Below, in pieces: positions 1-8,488 of a DNA stretch of 64,000 bases. Position numbers and translations under genes: made by a program. Location: positions 620,001 through 684,000 of the forward strand of contig CAWCOV010000019.1 in NCBI GenBank assembly GCA_963797255.1. Direction: 5' to 3'. The stretch's first letter is position 1. Every line of letters starts with the position of its first letter. A model generated the notes under the pieces. It saw nothing but the letters and a program-made list of their open reading frames with translations, was not told the origin of the DNA and did not search any database. The DNA comes from JANXZS01 sp963797255. Lineage in GTDB: Bacteria; Acidobacteriota; Terriglobia; Terriglobales; Acidobacteriaceae.

Positions 1-576
1 ACACCCAGCGGTGACAAATCTCCACTTAGACCGCCTCCGGGTTCCCGGGTCGCGATCTATGTGTTTGAAGACCTGGAGTGTCCGGACTGCTCGCGTGCGG
101 CTCCGTTGCTGGTAGAGGCGTCGGAGAAGTACAAGATCCCCCTCGTCGTCCACGATTTCCCGCTTCCGTTCCATGCCTGGAGCTTCGACGCTGCGGTGAA
201 TGCGCGTTATTTTGACTCCAAGAGCAAGAAGCTGGGGGACGATTACCGCGCCTCTGTTTTCGCGGCGCAGTCCACGATTCGAACTCCCGCCGACCTGCAC
301 GCTTTCACGGAGAAGTTCGCCACAGAGCACAACCTTACGTTGCCGTTTGTGATGGATCCCCAGAAGAAGCTATCCGATGCAGTGAAAGCCGATTACGCGC
401 TCGGCCAGCGGATCGGCATCGAACACACGCCTACCATCTGGGTCGTCACCAACAAGACGAACGGTGTGCCATTTGTTGAGATTGTGGATCGCACCAAGTT
501 ATACGAAATCATCGACCAGGCTCTCGCCGAAACGAAGAACACTCCTCCGGCAAAGACAGCAACAGCCAAGAAATAG
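1..576 (+). CDS. DsbA/thioredoxin-fold protein, 5' end outside window
   Basis: Reading is open from the first base of the window, so the N-terminus, including any signal peptide, is missing. The visible part has a thioredoxin-like CPDC redox motif right after a short beta strand (VAIYVFEDLECPDC), then an alpha-helical insertion and the cis-Pro region (IEHTPTIWVV) near residue 145 of the visible part. This is the DsbA/Thioredoxin_4 arrangement of thiol oxidoreductases that act on exported proteins. The C-terminus is a low-complexity Lys/Ala/Thr tail. A GTG at 61 is possible as a start but would remove the first beta strand, so I do not favour it. A strong terminator follows directly. Fold assignment is firm; the exact substrate is unknown. 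Confidence 0.8.
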   Translation, partial: TPSGDKSPLRPPPGSRVAIYVFEDLECPDCSRAAPLLVEASEKYKIPLVVHDFPLPFHAWSFDAAVNARYFDSKSKKLGDDYRASVFAAQSTIRTPADLHAFTEKFATEHNLTLPFVMDPQKKLSDAVKADYALGQRIGIEHTPTIWVVTNKTNGVPFVEIVDRTKLYEIIDQALAETKNTPPAKTATAKK

Positions 577-593
577 CAGCAGTCGTCCATACC

Positions 594-631
594 AGTCGGC
601 ACACCCCACTCGGGTGTGCCGACTTTCTTTT
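594..631 (+). terminator. Rho-independent terminator
   Basis: A 13-bp perfect stem (594-606 with 612-624) has a 5-base loop and is followed by TTCTTTT. It closes the transcript of the DsbA-like gene. Confidence 0.9.
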
Positions 632-671
632 GGGGCGATATCACTTCTGCAAACGTACCGAATCGCGAGTC

Positions 672-1052
672 CTATTCTTTTTGAATGGCATGGCCGAAGG
701 CGATGAGGTTGCCGTCGGGAGCAAGCACGAGCAGCTCGCGTTGGCCGTAGCTCTGGTCAACCGGTCCATAGACGTCGCCTTTGGGCAGAGTATCGAGTTT
801 CCGCTTGAGCTCGGTGTAGAGTAGGTCAACATCGTGGACATCAATGTAATATGCGAAGCGCCGGGTGCCGGGAGGCGCCGCGTCCTCCCCGGTTTCTTGG
901 AGAAGGCGGAAGCCCACGGTCTCGCGTTGGACATAGGCGTAATTTGCAGCGCGAAACAGTGTTTTGAATCCTAAAATCTCTGTGAAGAAAGTGAGCGCGC
1001 CTTCGAGGTCCCGAAGAACGATGAATGGCGTGACCTGGATGAAGTTCGACAC
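672..1052 (-). CDS. VOC-family (glyoxalase/bleomycin-resistance-like) protein
   Basis: A 126-residue single-domain protein of the vicinal-oxygen-chelate fold. It opens with QVTPFIVLRDLEGALTFFTE, typical of the first beta-alpha-beta unit (P-x-x-x-V-x-D-x-x-x-A-x-x-F-F), and ends with the second module, LLVLAPDGNLIAFGHA. The GTG at 1052 is chosen because an AGGAGAA ribosome site lies 8 bases upstream; an ATG further upstream lacks one. The substrate cannot be told from sequence: the family includes glyoxalases, dioxygenases and antibiotic-binding proteins. It faces the next gene divergently across a 70-base gap. Confidence 0.85.
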   Translation of the reverse strand: MSNFIQVTPFIVLRDLEGALTFFTEILGFKTLFRAANYAYVQRETVGFRLLQETGEDAAPPGTRRFAYYIDVHDVDLLYTELKRKLDTLPKGDVYGPVDQSYGQRELLVLAPDGNLIAFGHAIQKE

Positions 1053-1122
1053 GGATTCTCCTCGCCGGGAGAGTAGCACAATTGGCCGTTGAAGTACGTT
1101 ATGGACATGCGGGAGGGTACCT

Positions 1123-1521
1123 ATGGCTGAGTCTCCTCTAGAGACCGTAAAACGCTATTTAAAGGCGATTGAAGACGGGGCCACCAACGAAGCTCTCGCG
1201 GCGTTCTATGATCCGGCTGTTGAGCACGTGGAGTATCCGAACCGGTTTACGCCGCAAGGAGCGCGGAGTGATCTGGCCGCGATGATGGAGGCAGCGGAGC
1301 GGGGCCGCAAGGTTTTGACGAGCCAGACCTACGAGATTCGTTCCGCAGTTGCAGATGGCGACCACGTGGCGTTGGAGGTGCTTTGGACAGGAGTGCTCGC
1401 GGTTCCAGTTGGGTCAATCCTCGCCGGGGGAGAAATGCGGGCGCACTTTGCCATGTTTCTTGATTTTCGCGACGGGAAAATCGTGTCCCAGCGAAACTAT
1501 GATTGCTTTGAGCCGTTTTGA
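1123..1521 (+). CDS. SnoaL-like/NTF2-fold protein
   Basis: A 132-residue protein of the nuclear-transport-factor-2 fold. The N-terminal helix (ETVKRYLKAIEDG), a tyrosine/histidine-rich strand (VEHVEYPNRF) and the final pair of strands (MFLDFRDGKIVSQRNYDCFEP) match SnoaL-like cavity proteins, which may be small isomerases, hydrolases or ligand-binding proteins. A GGGAGG ribosome site precedes the ATG. It stands alone and converges with the radical SAM gene on the other strand, whose stop is only 14 bases away. Confidence 0.8.
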   Translation: MAESPLETVKRYLKAIEDGATNEALAAFYDPAVEHVEYPNRFTPQGARSDLAAMMEAAERGRKVLTSQTYEIRSAVADGDHVALEVLWTGVLAVPVGSILAGGEMRAHFAMFLDFRDGKIVSQRNYDCFEPF

Positions 1522-1534
1522 TTTGAAAGCGGGA

Positions 1535-2569
1535 TTAGCGAATCTGGACGAGTTCCGTTTTCTCTTCGTGTTGCGACGGCGGATTGACCCGGCTGTTCTG
1601 CGGAGCGCGCCAATGATCAATGTAGGAGATCTGGTGTACGCAGGAAACCGTGCAATTTGGCGAGCACGATTTTTCCGTCAGGAACTCATGGTTGAGATGC
1701 TGGCGCGTGTATTTCGCGAGAGGAATTCCCGGCCATCCCCGCTGCTGGGAGCAGTAATGAACCAGCCCGTTTTCGCACACGTAGATGTAACGTGATCCGG
1801 CGCGGCAACGCCAATCGTTCGGCTTGCCATCGGCAATCGCAATTTGGAATTTGTTGAAGCGCGAATAATTCTTCTTCTTCAATCCTCGCACTTCGAAATA
1901 AACTCGGCGCTCCTCATCCTGAAGTGGCTTGAGCTGACCGCCGCCGTCGTGGATGATGCCGATCGTCGATGTGAATCCCAACTCCAACGCGCGATGGCTG
2001 ACGGTGAGCGCGTCCTGCGGATTCTTAATGCCGCCGCCCACCACGGAATTGATGTTCACGTGGAAGTCAGCATATTGCGACAGAAACTGCAGTTTCTTAT
2101 CTAGGACCTTAAGGCTTTTTTTCGAAATCTCGTCCGGCTCAACGTTGTCGATCGAGATCTGCATGTGATCGAGTCCCGCGCGGTTGAGGCGCTCGATGCG
2201 CTCCGGGTTGAGCAGGTAGCCATTCGTAATCATTCCAGCCATGCGCCCGTGATGGCGGATGCGGGCGATCACCTGGTCAAGGTCGGGATGCGTGAGAGGC
2301 TCACCGCCCGAGATCGTGATGATGCTTGTTCCGAGCCGCGCGAGATCATCAATGCGGCGGATCATCTCATCGATCGGCACCGGCTCCGAGACCTTGTCGT
2401 ACTCATTGCAATACGCGCAGGAAAGATTACAGAAGCGCGCAGGAACGATCTGCGCCATGACCGCGTGCTTGGTCGAGACGAGAGCGTGCCCTACTAAAGC
2501 CAGCTCGCGCGTCTTGCGCCAGGCTGACTTCAGCGTGCGTTTCAGGGTCTTCTTGCGAGTGACGGACAT
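1535..2569 (-). CDS. Radical SAM protein with C-terminal cysteine cluster
   Basis: A 344-residue radical S-adenosylmethionine enzyme. The cluster motif CNLSCAYC (CxxxCxxC, about residue 47) binds the catalytic [4Fe-4S], followed by the SAM-binding ISGGEPLTHPDL. The last ~90 residues hold seven further cysteines, including CRAGSRYIYVCENG, HYCSQ and CSPNCTVSCVHQ, which resembles a SPASM or twitch auxiliary-cluster domain. Such domains are common in enzymes that modify peptides or in dehydrogenases. I start it at 2569 (MSVTRKK); the reading frame extends upstream but that part is not protein-like. There is no adjacent peptide gene, so the substrate is unknown. Confidence 0.85.
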   Translation of the reverse strand: MSVTRKKTLKRTLKSAWRKTRELALVGHALVSTKHAVMAQIVPARFCNLSCAYCNEYDKVSEPVPIDEMIRRIDDLARLGTSIITISGGEPLTHPDLDQVIARIRHHGRMAGMITNGYLLNPERIERLNRAGLDHMQISIDNVEPDEISKKSLKVLDKKLQFLSQYADFHVNINSVVGGGIKNPQDALTVSHRALELGFTSTIGIIHDGGGQLKPLQDEERRVYFEVRGLKKKNYSRFNKFQIAIADGKPNDWRCRAGSRYIYVCENGLVHYCSQQRGWPGIPLAKYTRQHLNHEFLTEKSCSPNCTVSCVHQISYIDHWRAPQNSRVNPPSQHEEKTELVQIR

Positions 2570-2717
2570 CACTTCTATTGAAACACACACTAGCATAAGA
2601 AACGGCAGAAGCCTGCAGGGAACGGTAGCGAAGCGCCTCTCGCCGGTAAAGCGGCAGCAGGGAACAGGAATCGGGATATTCCGATTCCTGTTCGCAAGTA
2701 CCTGTTTCGAGTAGGGT

Positions 2718-3416
2718 TCAGGCCAGGTCGAAGAGAAGGAATTCCGCGCCTTCGGGCCCGGCTTCGACAGTTGCAACAGGCTCTTCTTTAATAGCCACTC
2801 CGTCTCCATGGGCCAGCGGAGTGCCGTTCACCTTTAGGGTCCCGCGGGCCACCTGCAGCCAGCCATATTTGCGTCCGAAGCTGTGCTCAACCTTGGTGCC
2901 AGCGTCCAGCCGAGCCGCATACACATCCGAATCCGAAGTCATCTTCAGCGAGCCATCGCGGCCGTCTTCTGAGGCGAGCAAGTGCAGGCGATTGCGCTCT
3001 TCGACAATCGGAAAAGTCCGGTCGGTATAGCTGGGCGCGGTCCCATTCTGTGTTGGCAGCAGCCAGATCTGCAGCAGGTGCAGCGACTCCGTTTTTGACG
3101 GATTGAATTCGCTGTGCCGAATGCCCGATCCTGCAGACATGTGCTGTATCTGTCCCGGCCGCAACACGCCTCCAGAGCCCAGTGAATCGCGATGCTCTAC
3201 TGCACCTTCGAGCACGTAGGTGATGATCTCCATGTTGTGATGAGAGTGCGTTCCAAAGCCCTGTCCAGGCGCGACGTGGTCTTCATTAATCACGCGCAAC
3301 GCGCGGAAGCCCATCGCTTTCGGGTCATGATAATCGGCAAAGGAAAATGTGTAGTTCGTGTCGAGCCATCCATAATTCGCGTGGCCGCGTTCTTTCGCAG
3401 GGCGAAGAGTAAGCAT
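2718..3416 (-). CDS. Pirin-family protein
   Basis: A 232-residue bicupin of the pirin/YhaK/YhhW family. The N-terminal cupin carries the metal-binding set HSHHNMEIITYVLEG plus a later E/H (HRDSLG, QIQHMSAGSGIRHSE), as in bacterial pirins that bind one iron and in some cases have quercetin 2,3-dioxygenase activity. The C-terminal cupin lacks the ligands, as usual. GGAGAA precedes the ATG. It has no operon partner in reach. Biological role of most bacterial pirins, this one included, is uncertain. Confidence 0.9.
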   Translation of the reverse strand: MLTLRPAKERGHANYGWLDTNYTFSFADYHDPKAMGFRALRVINEDHVAPGQGFGTHSHHNMEIITYVLEGAVEHRDSLGSGGVLRPGQIQHMSAGSGIRHSEFNPSKTESLHLLQIWLLPTQNGTAPSYTDRTFPIVEERNRLHLLASEDGRDGSLKMTSDSDVYAARLDAGTKVEHSFGRKYGWLQVARGTLKVNGTPLAHGDGVAIKEEPVATVEAGPEGAEFLLFDLA

Positions 3417-3553
3417 TCTGATTTTCTCCAGTCGAGCGATAGATGCACGACCGTTGCATTCGATTCAAGCGGCCCTTCGAGTGAAATCGAAAAGCGGGTA
3501 TTCGCGCAACCTTTCAACAGGCTCTAAGCTTCACAGATTCAGGGAGAAACAAC

Positions 3554-3796
3554 ATGGCAACGAAGAAGAAGAGCACGGGCGGGGCCGCCAAGAAGAAGTC
3601 CGCGAAGAAGAGTACCGGTCGCAAGTACAGCTCGGGCGCATCGAAGAGCGTTGAGCGTGAAATGAAGGCCATGAAAAAGGGCAAGTTGAAGTCAGGGCGA
3701 AGTGGCAAGAAAGTGACCAATCCCAAGCAAGCAGTCGCCATCGGACTTTCAGAGGCGCGGAAGAAGGGCGCCAAAGTGCCGGAAAAGAAAAGCTGA
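3554..3796 (+). CDS. Small basic DUF6496-like protein
   Basis: An 80-residue, very lysine-rich protein. The first 30 residues are histone-H1-like (K/A/S/T). The second half (MKKGKLKSGRSGKKV, then TNPKQAVAIGLSEARKKG) is the conserved DUF6496 motif found in many soil and plant-associated bacteria, function unknown. Charge suggests nucleic-acid contact, which is inference. A GGGAGAAAC ribosome site lies upstream. It shares a terminator with the convergent fmdB-like gene. Confidence 0.8.
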   Translation: MATKKKSTGGAAKKKSAKKSTGRKYSSGASKSVEREMKAMKKGKLKSGRSGKKVTNPKQAVAIGLSEARKKGAKVPEKKS

Positions 3797-3823
3797 CAAG
3801 CGAGGCAGATAAGACAAAACATG

Positions 3824-3846
3824 AAGGCACCTCCCGGAGGTGCCTT
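3824..3846. terminator. Bidirectional terminator hairpin
   Basis: Arms 3824-3834 and 3836-3846 are an 11-base perfect inverted repeat (AAGGCACCTCC / GGAGGTGCCTT; the innermost pairs would open to form a loop). It sits between two convergent genes and is symmetric, so it can serve both. The T run is weak on either side. Confidence 0.65.
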
Positions 3847-3852
3847 CGGATG

Positions 3853-4188
3853 TTAGGACTTGCTGTCGGACGAGGAGGGCGTGCTCGTTGGAGCGGAAGG
3901 CGCTGGTGCTGGAGCGGCCTTTGCTCCTTCTCCTTTGTCAGAGGAGGAAGTCGAGTCGCCTGAACCCGTTGAAGGCGTAGCGGAAGACGTTGCAGGCGGC
4001 GCGTTCCTGCTCTTGTTATAGTCCGTCTTATAAAAACCGGAACCGCTAAAGTGCACTGCGGGAGCGGACAGTAGCCGCTCCACGGGACTAGCGCATACTG
4101 GGCAATCCTTCACATCTTCAGCCGTGAACGATTGTATTTTCTCGAATTGATGACCGCATTTTGTGCAGCGGTATTCGTAAAGCGGCAC
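3853..4188 (-). CDS. FmdB-family zinc-ribbon regulator-like protein
   Basis: The first 42 residues are the FmdB/CxxC_CxxC_SSSS zinc ribbon: MPLYEYRCTKCGHQFE, then CPVCASPVERL, giving two CxxC pairs. The motif FSGSGFYKTDY follows, which is typical of the family. The last ~55 residues are a disordered Ala/Pro/Ser/Thr tail. The family is widespread and named after a putative regulator of formamidase genes, but its function is not established. Confidence 0.85.
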   Translation of the reverse strand: MPLYEYRCTKCGHQFEKIQSFTAEDVKDCPVCASPVERLLSAPAVHFSGSGFYKTDYNKSRNAPPATSSATPSTGSGDSTSSSDKGEGAKAAPAPAPSAPTSTPSSSDSKS

Positions 4189-4242
4189 CGTTGGACTCCT
4201 GGTGAAATGTTCTAGTTCAATTGTATCGGGTGCCGCACCAAA

Positions 4243-5841
4243 CTACGCCAAACCCAGATTAACCACACGCGCTTCGGTAATCGCATCCACCGCCGTCAGC
4301 GCATCGAGCACAGTTTGTGCCACAGGGCAGTCCACCTGAACCACCGCCAAGGCAATCGTCGGTTGACCATCTTTCGATTTCTCCGCGCGACCCAACGCAA
4401 AGTTTGCGATATTCACTTTGTGCTCGCCGAGAATCGTTCCGATGCGGCCGATTACGCCGGGAACGTCGCGATTTCGCATGTAGATCAGCACCCCTTCGAG
4501 CGGCGCCTCCACATCAATGCCATCGCAGGAAAGTAGCCGCGGATGTCTTCCATGAAGCACCGTCGCCGTAGCCTGAGCCTCGCCGCCTTTTGCATGCAGG
4601 GTAATCGAGAGCACCGAGCCTGCACCGCCTGACGCAACTTCTTCCTTCTCTTCGTGGATACGGATACCGCGCTCTTCGGCAACGCTGGCGGCGTTAATGC
4701 GATTCACCGCCTCGGAATTCTGCAGGACGCCTTTGATGGCGCTGTTGCGGATGAGTTCCGTTTTTGCTTGCGCCAGCCGTCCTGAATACTTCAGATCGAT
4801 ACTTTCAAGATTTCCACTCACCGAACCAGAGAGGAAGTGGCCAAGCTTTTCCGCCACGTTCATGTAAGGAGCGAGCTGCTCATACTCCTCGTGCGTCAGC
4901 GATGTCATGTTCACGGCATTCTGCACAACACCGAGCTTGAGATATTCGCGAACCTGCATTGCGATCTGGATGCCGACCGCCTCCTGCGCTTCGGCGGTAG
5001 AACCCGCGACGTGCGGAGTGAGGATCACATTTTCAAGTGCGAAGAACGGTGAATCCTTTGGCGGCTCCTGCGAGAAAACGTCGAGTGCCGCACCCGCAAC
5101 CTGACCGCTCTTAAGAGCGTCTGCAAGTGCCTGATCCTCAATCAACTCTCCGCGCGCGCAGTTGATAATGCGCACGCCTTTCTTCATGGTCGCGATGGTC
5201 TTCTCGTTGATGATGCCGGTCGTTTGCGGAGTAAGACCTACATGGAGAGTCAGGTAGTCCGCTTCGCGGAAGAGATCCTCCACCGTGGCCAGGCGAATGT
5301 TATTCTCGCGCGCGATCGCCGGCGAAACGAATGGATCGTGTCCTACAATCTCCATGCCGAATGCGCGAGCGCGACGGGCGACTTCAATGCCGATCCGGCC
5401 CAGCCCGAGGATTCCCAGCTTCTTGCCGCGGAGTTCAGCACCCAGAAGCGACTTCTTTTCCCAACGGCCCGCGTGCATGCTGGTGTTCGCCTGCGGCAGC
5501 TTACGGCCAAGAGCCAGCATCAGCCCGATGGTCAATTCCGCCACGGCCACGGCATTAGCGCCGGGAGTATTCATCACGATGATGCCGCGCTTGGTTGCCG
5601 CATCGGCGTCGATGTTATCCACGCCCACTCCCGCGCGGCCAATCACGCGAAGTTTGGGAGCAGCCGCCATCAGGGCATCGTCGGCCTGCACTGCTGAGCG
5701 AACCACCAAGGCATCGGCGTCCGCGAGTTCCGCGGCCAATCCGTTTTTAATCTGATCGTGAGTAACAACCTGCCAGCCATTTTCGGCGGCGAATACATCA
5801 ACGGTTGCGGAAGAAACCTTCTCCGCGAGAACAATCTTCAT
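4243..5841 (-). CDS. serA: D-3-phosphoglycerate dehydrogenase
   Basis: 532 residues, the long (type I) form of PGDH that oxidises 3-phosphoglycerate to 3-phosphohydroxypyruvate with NAD, first step of serine synthesis. The NAD-binding motif is LGILGLGRIGIEVARRARAF. The catalytic Arg is in INCARGELIE, the Glu follows in ALDVFSQEPP, and the His is in ILTPHVAGST. After residue ~315 come the allosteric substrate-binding domain and a C-terminal ACT domain (VLIYMRNRDVPGVIGRIGTI), where serine feedback normally acts. Start MKIVLAEK at 5841 has GGGAGACAG in front. It is the second gene of a two-gene operon with the aminotransferase, 88 bases apart. Confidence 0.97.
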   Translation of the reverse strand: MKIVLAEKVSSATVDVFAAENGWQVVTHDQIKNGLAAELADADALVVRSAVQADDALMAAAPKLRVIGRAGVGVDNIDADAATKRGIIVMNTPGANAVAVAELTIGLMLALGRKLPQANTSMHAGRWEKKSLLGAELRGKKLGILGLGRIGIEVARRARAFGMEIVGHDPFVSPAIARENNIRLATVEDLFREADYLTLHVGLTPQTTGIINEKTIATMKKGVRIINCARGELIEDQALADALKSGQVAGAALDVFSQEPPKDSPFFALENVILTPHVAGSTAEAQEAVGIQIAMQVREYLKLGVVQNAVNMTSLTHEEYEQLAPYMNVAEKLGHFLSGSVSGNLESIDLKYSGRLAQAKTELIRNSAIKGVLQNSEAVNRINAASVAEERGIRIHEEKEEVASGGAGSVLSITLHAKGGEAQATATVLHGRHPRLLSCDGIDVEAPLEGVLIYMRNRDVPGVIGRIGTILGEHKVNIANFALGRAEKSKDGQPTIALAVVQVDCPVAQTVLDALTAVDAITEARVVNLGLA

Positions 5842-5929
5842 CTGTCTCCCTGGCTTTCTTGTGACGACGGGTTTTCGAGTAGGGTGATGCGACGCCCGGA
5901 ACCGGGTTTCGATTCCGGGCACCTTGAAT

Positions 5930-7147
5930 CTATTTCACGCTGGCGGCAACTGCGAGGCGGTTCAGCGCTTCGAATTCCGGTCGCGTGGCGTACACGTTCT
6001 GTGCCGCGATGAGAGCCTTCCCGAATCCGAATCCCGGCAGCTTGAGTGATTTCGCTGCAACCTGTTCTAGCGCGCCGACGAGGGCAATCGTATCCATGTA
6101 GTCGAAGAAGCCGAGGTGAGCGATGCGGAAGATCTGACCCTTCATCTCACCCTGTCCGTTGGTGATAACGGCAGCAAACCGGCTCTTCAACTCCTTCACG
6201 AACACGCCTGAATCCACGCCCTCCGGAGCAAGCACAGCGGTAACTGCAGCAGACGGTGCGCTGGGCGCGAACAGCTTCAGGCCCAAAGCTTCCAAGGCGG
6301 CACGCGTCATAGCGGCGCATGTCTCAGCATTCTCGACCAACTGGATGCGGCCCTTCTCAAGATCACCGCCGCCTTGGGCTGCAATCCAATCGAAAGCTGC
6401 TCCCAGTGCGGCAATCAGAGCCACGGCAGGCGTGTAGGCTGACTCGCCATTTTTCGCGTTCTTGCGCTCCTTGCGGAGATCGAAGTAGTAGCGCGGATTC
6501 CGAGAGGTCTCCATCGCTTCCCACGCACGCTGGCTCACACTCAGGTAAGACAAGCCCGGCGGGATCATGACAGCCTTTTGCGAGCCGCCGATGAGCACAT
6601 CGATGCCCCATCCATCCACGTCGAAGTGAGTGGTGCCGAGGCCAGTGATGCCATCTACGACCAGCAATGCGCCACTGCCTGTCTGCTTCAGCAGTTCGGC
6701 AACACCCTGCACGTCGTGACGAACAGCAGTGGAGGTTTCCGTTGCCTGCATAAAGACAGCGCGGGTCTCAGGCTTGAGAGCCTTGCGAACTTCTTCCAGC
6801 GAGAAGGTCTCGCCATAGGGAACCTTCACCACGTCGACTACGCAGCCGAAAGCCTTCGCCAACGCTTCCCAACGCTCACCGAACTTGCCGGCTGAGAGCA
6901 CGAGAACTCGATCGCCCGGCGACGTGAGATTGGAAACAGATGCTTCCATCGCTCCCGTGCCGGAAGCGGAGAGCAGGATTACGTCGTTCTTCGTGCCAAC
7001 AAAAACCTTGAGTTGCTCCAGGACTCTCTGGTAGAGCGCGCGGAACTCGGGTGTGCGGTGGTGGATATCGGCGGCGGCCATGGCGAACTGTGCAGCCGGA
7101 AGCAGCGGGGTTGGACCTGGTGTGAAGAGACGGACCTTACGAATCAT
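5930..7147 (-). CDS. Class V aminotransferase (serine-pyruvate/alanine-glyoxylate type)
   Basis: 405 residues with PLP fold type I. The N-terminal motif LFTPGPTPLLP and the HHRTPEFRALY helix are family hallmarks. The PLP lysine is in GGSQKAVMIPPGLSYL and the PLP-phosphate region is SASGTGAMEA. Pairing with serA suggests that it works as the transaminase of serine synthesis, giving phosphoserine or serine; this is inference from the operon, because family members also use alanine/glyoxylate. The start has AAAGGA 11 bases upstream. It is the promoter-proximal gene of the pair and diverges from yqeY. Confidence 0.88.
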   Translation of the reverse strand: MIRKVRLFTPGPTPLLPAAQFAMAAADIHHRTPEFRALYQRVLEQLKVFVGTKNDVILLSASGTGAMEASVSNLTSPGDRVLVLSAGKFGERWEALAKAFGCVVDVVKVPYGETFSLEEVRKALKPETRAVFMQATETSTAVRHDVQGVAELLKQTGSGALLVVDGITGLGTTHFDVDGWGIDVLIGGSQKAVMIPPGLSYLSVSQRAWEAMETSRNPRYYFDLRKERKNAKNGESAYTPAVALIAALGAAFDWIAAQGGGDLEKGRIQLVENAETCAAMTRAALEALGLKLFAPSAPSAAVTAVLAPEGVDSGVFVKELKSRFAAVITNGQGEMKGQIFRIAHLGFFDYMDTIALVGALEQVAAKSLKLPGFGFGKALIAAQNVYATRPEFEALNRLAVAASVK

Positions 7148-7220
7148 GGCGGTAAATGTCCTTTTCTTTAATTGTACTAAGGCCAGCCGTATGGGCGGCC
7201 TTCTATAATGGAGGTTTGGA

Positions 7221-7700
7221 ATGGAGACGTCCGTGAGCCTGGCGCAAAAAGTTCAGAAAGACATGATCGTCGCGTTGAAGGCCCATGATGCCGAAAGAAC
7301 CTCGACGCTGCGCATGATGATGACCGCGCTCAAAAATAAGGAAATCGATAAGCGCGCAGAGCTGACTGAGGCTGAAGAAATGCAGACTCTGACCACCATG
7401 GTCAAGCAGCGACACGATTCGATTGAACAGTTTACGAAGGGCAACCGGCCTCTGCTCGCGGAAAAGGAAGCAGCGGAGATTGTTGTGATCGAAGCCTACA
7501 TGCCTAAAGTTGCGGGAGAAGCCGAGATTCGCGAAACTGTTGCAGCCACAATCGCCGAAATCACCGCGAGCGGCGCGAAACCTGGTCCTCGCGAGATGGG
7601 CACCGTCATCAAGGCCGTACAGGCGAAAATTCAGGGAACTGGTCTGCGTGCGGATGGACGACTGGTAAGCGAAGTCGTAAAGGCCGAGCTAGCCAAGTAA
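7221..7700 (+). CDS. GatB/YqeY domain protein
   Basis: 159 residues, the full length of stand-alone YqeY proteins, which resemble the tRNA-binding tail domain of GatB (Asp/Glu-tRNA amidotransferase). Features are KDMIVALKAHDAERTSTLRM at the N-terminus, KQRHDSIEQFTKGNR in the middle and the C-terminal REMGTVIKAV...DGRLVSEVVKAEL. GGAGG lies 7 bases before the ATG. Cellular role remains unclear. Confidence 0.93.
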   Translation: METSVSLAQKVQKDMIVALKAHDAERTSTLRMMMTALKNKEIDKRAELTEAEEMQTLTTMVKQRHDSIEQFTKGNRPLLAEKEAAEIVVIEAYMPKVAGEAEIRETVAATIAEITASGAKPGPREMGTVIKAVQAKIQGTGLRADGRLVSEVVKAELAK

Positions 7701-7740
7701 AATGCGGATTCGCGTCACCACTTCCGGGCTTTTGTAATCC

Positions 7741-8404
7741 TTATTCGCGGACGATCTTAACAAAAACTCCATCCGGCAATTCGCCTTCCACCAGGTGAAT
7801 CACGCCGCCCTTCACAAATCCACGGAGGGGCCGAGCTTCCGGTTTTACTGTCGGGCTCAAGCGAACGATTGGGATTTTCGGCGGATCTGCCGCCGGAAAC
7901 CTTGCAGGGGCGGACACGGGAGTGCGGTTAACAGGATCCGGCGAAGCCTTGCCTGTGCCGCGATCCATCGCGAGATTGGCGAGCCGATCGGCCTGCTTAT
8001 TCTTCTCACGGAGAACATGCTGCGCCTGAAATGATTGCAACTTCGCGATTCTCCGCTTTGCCTCGTCGTACAGCGGACGAAGCTCAGGGACTGTTCACGC
8101 GATATTGTCCCTTCAACTGCTTGACCATCAACTCGGAATCGGAAATGACCTTCAAACGCGGGTGGTCATTGTCGATCGCAAACTGCAGCGCAGCCAGCAG
8201 GCCGGAGTATTCCGCGTAGTTATTCGTCTTGCGGCCAAGATACTCGCTCAATTCCGCCACAACTGTCCCATTTTCATCCTGAATGTAGACGCCAAATCCG
8301 GCGGGGCCGGGATTTCCACGCGAGCCACCGTCACAGTATGCCGTGATCCAACCGGACTGCTCATTACCCGGCACCTTCGCATCTCCGAAACTCATTTGAT
8401 TCAT
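7741..8404 (-). CDS. rnhA: RNase HI-like nuclease, interrupted by +1 frameshift
   Basis: Two frames together encode one RNase H fold of about 220 residues. Frame 1 (8404-8084) has the catalytic Asp in ITAYCDGGSRGNPGPAGFGV, the Glu in NNYAEYSGLLAAL and the Asp in VISDSELMVKQLKGQYRV, then stops at TGA 8086-8084 after a CCC codon. Skipping the T at 8086 continues at once with PELRPLYDEAKRRI, then LREKNKQADRLANLAMD, the expected C-terminal Asp helix, and a ~70-residue proline-rich tail. So either one base was added (mutation or sequencing error) or the ribosome shifts +1 at CCC-TGA. The family removes RNA from RNA/DNA hybrids. Confidence 0.85.
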
Positions 8405-8488
8405 GGTCCAAGTTTACCGGAGTGGGGCATGGCGGCGATTTAGACTGCGGTGCTACATTTGGAAACGTTGCCAATCGAAACTTAAGAA

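Noticed and set aside
7179..7202. Inverted repeat AAGGCC...GGCCTT between aminotransferase and yqeY genes, considered as terminator
   Set aside because: It lies between divergent starts, so there is no transcript to end, and one arm has a bulge; an operator is possible but not supported.
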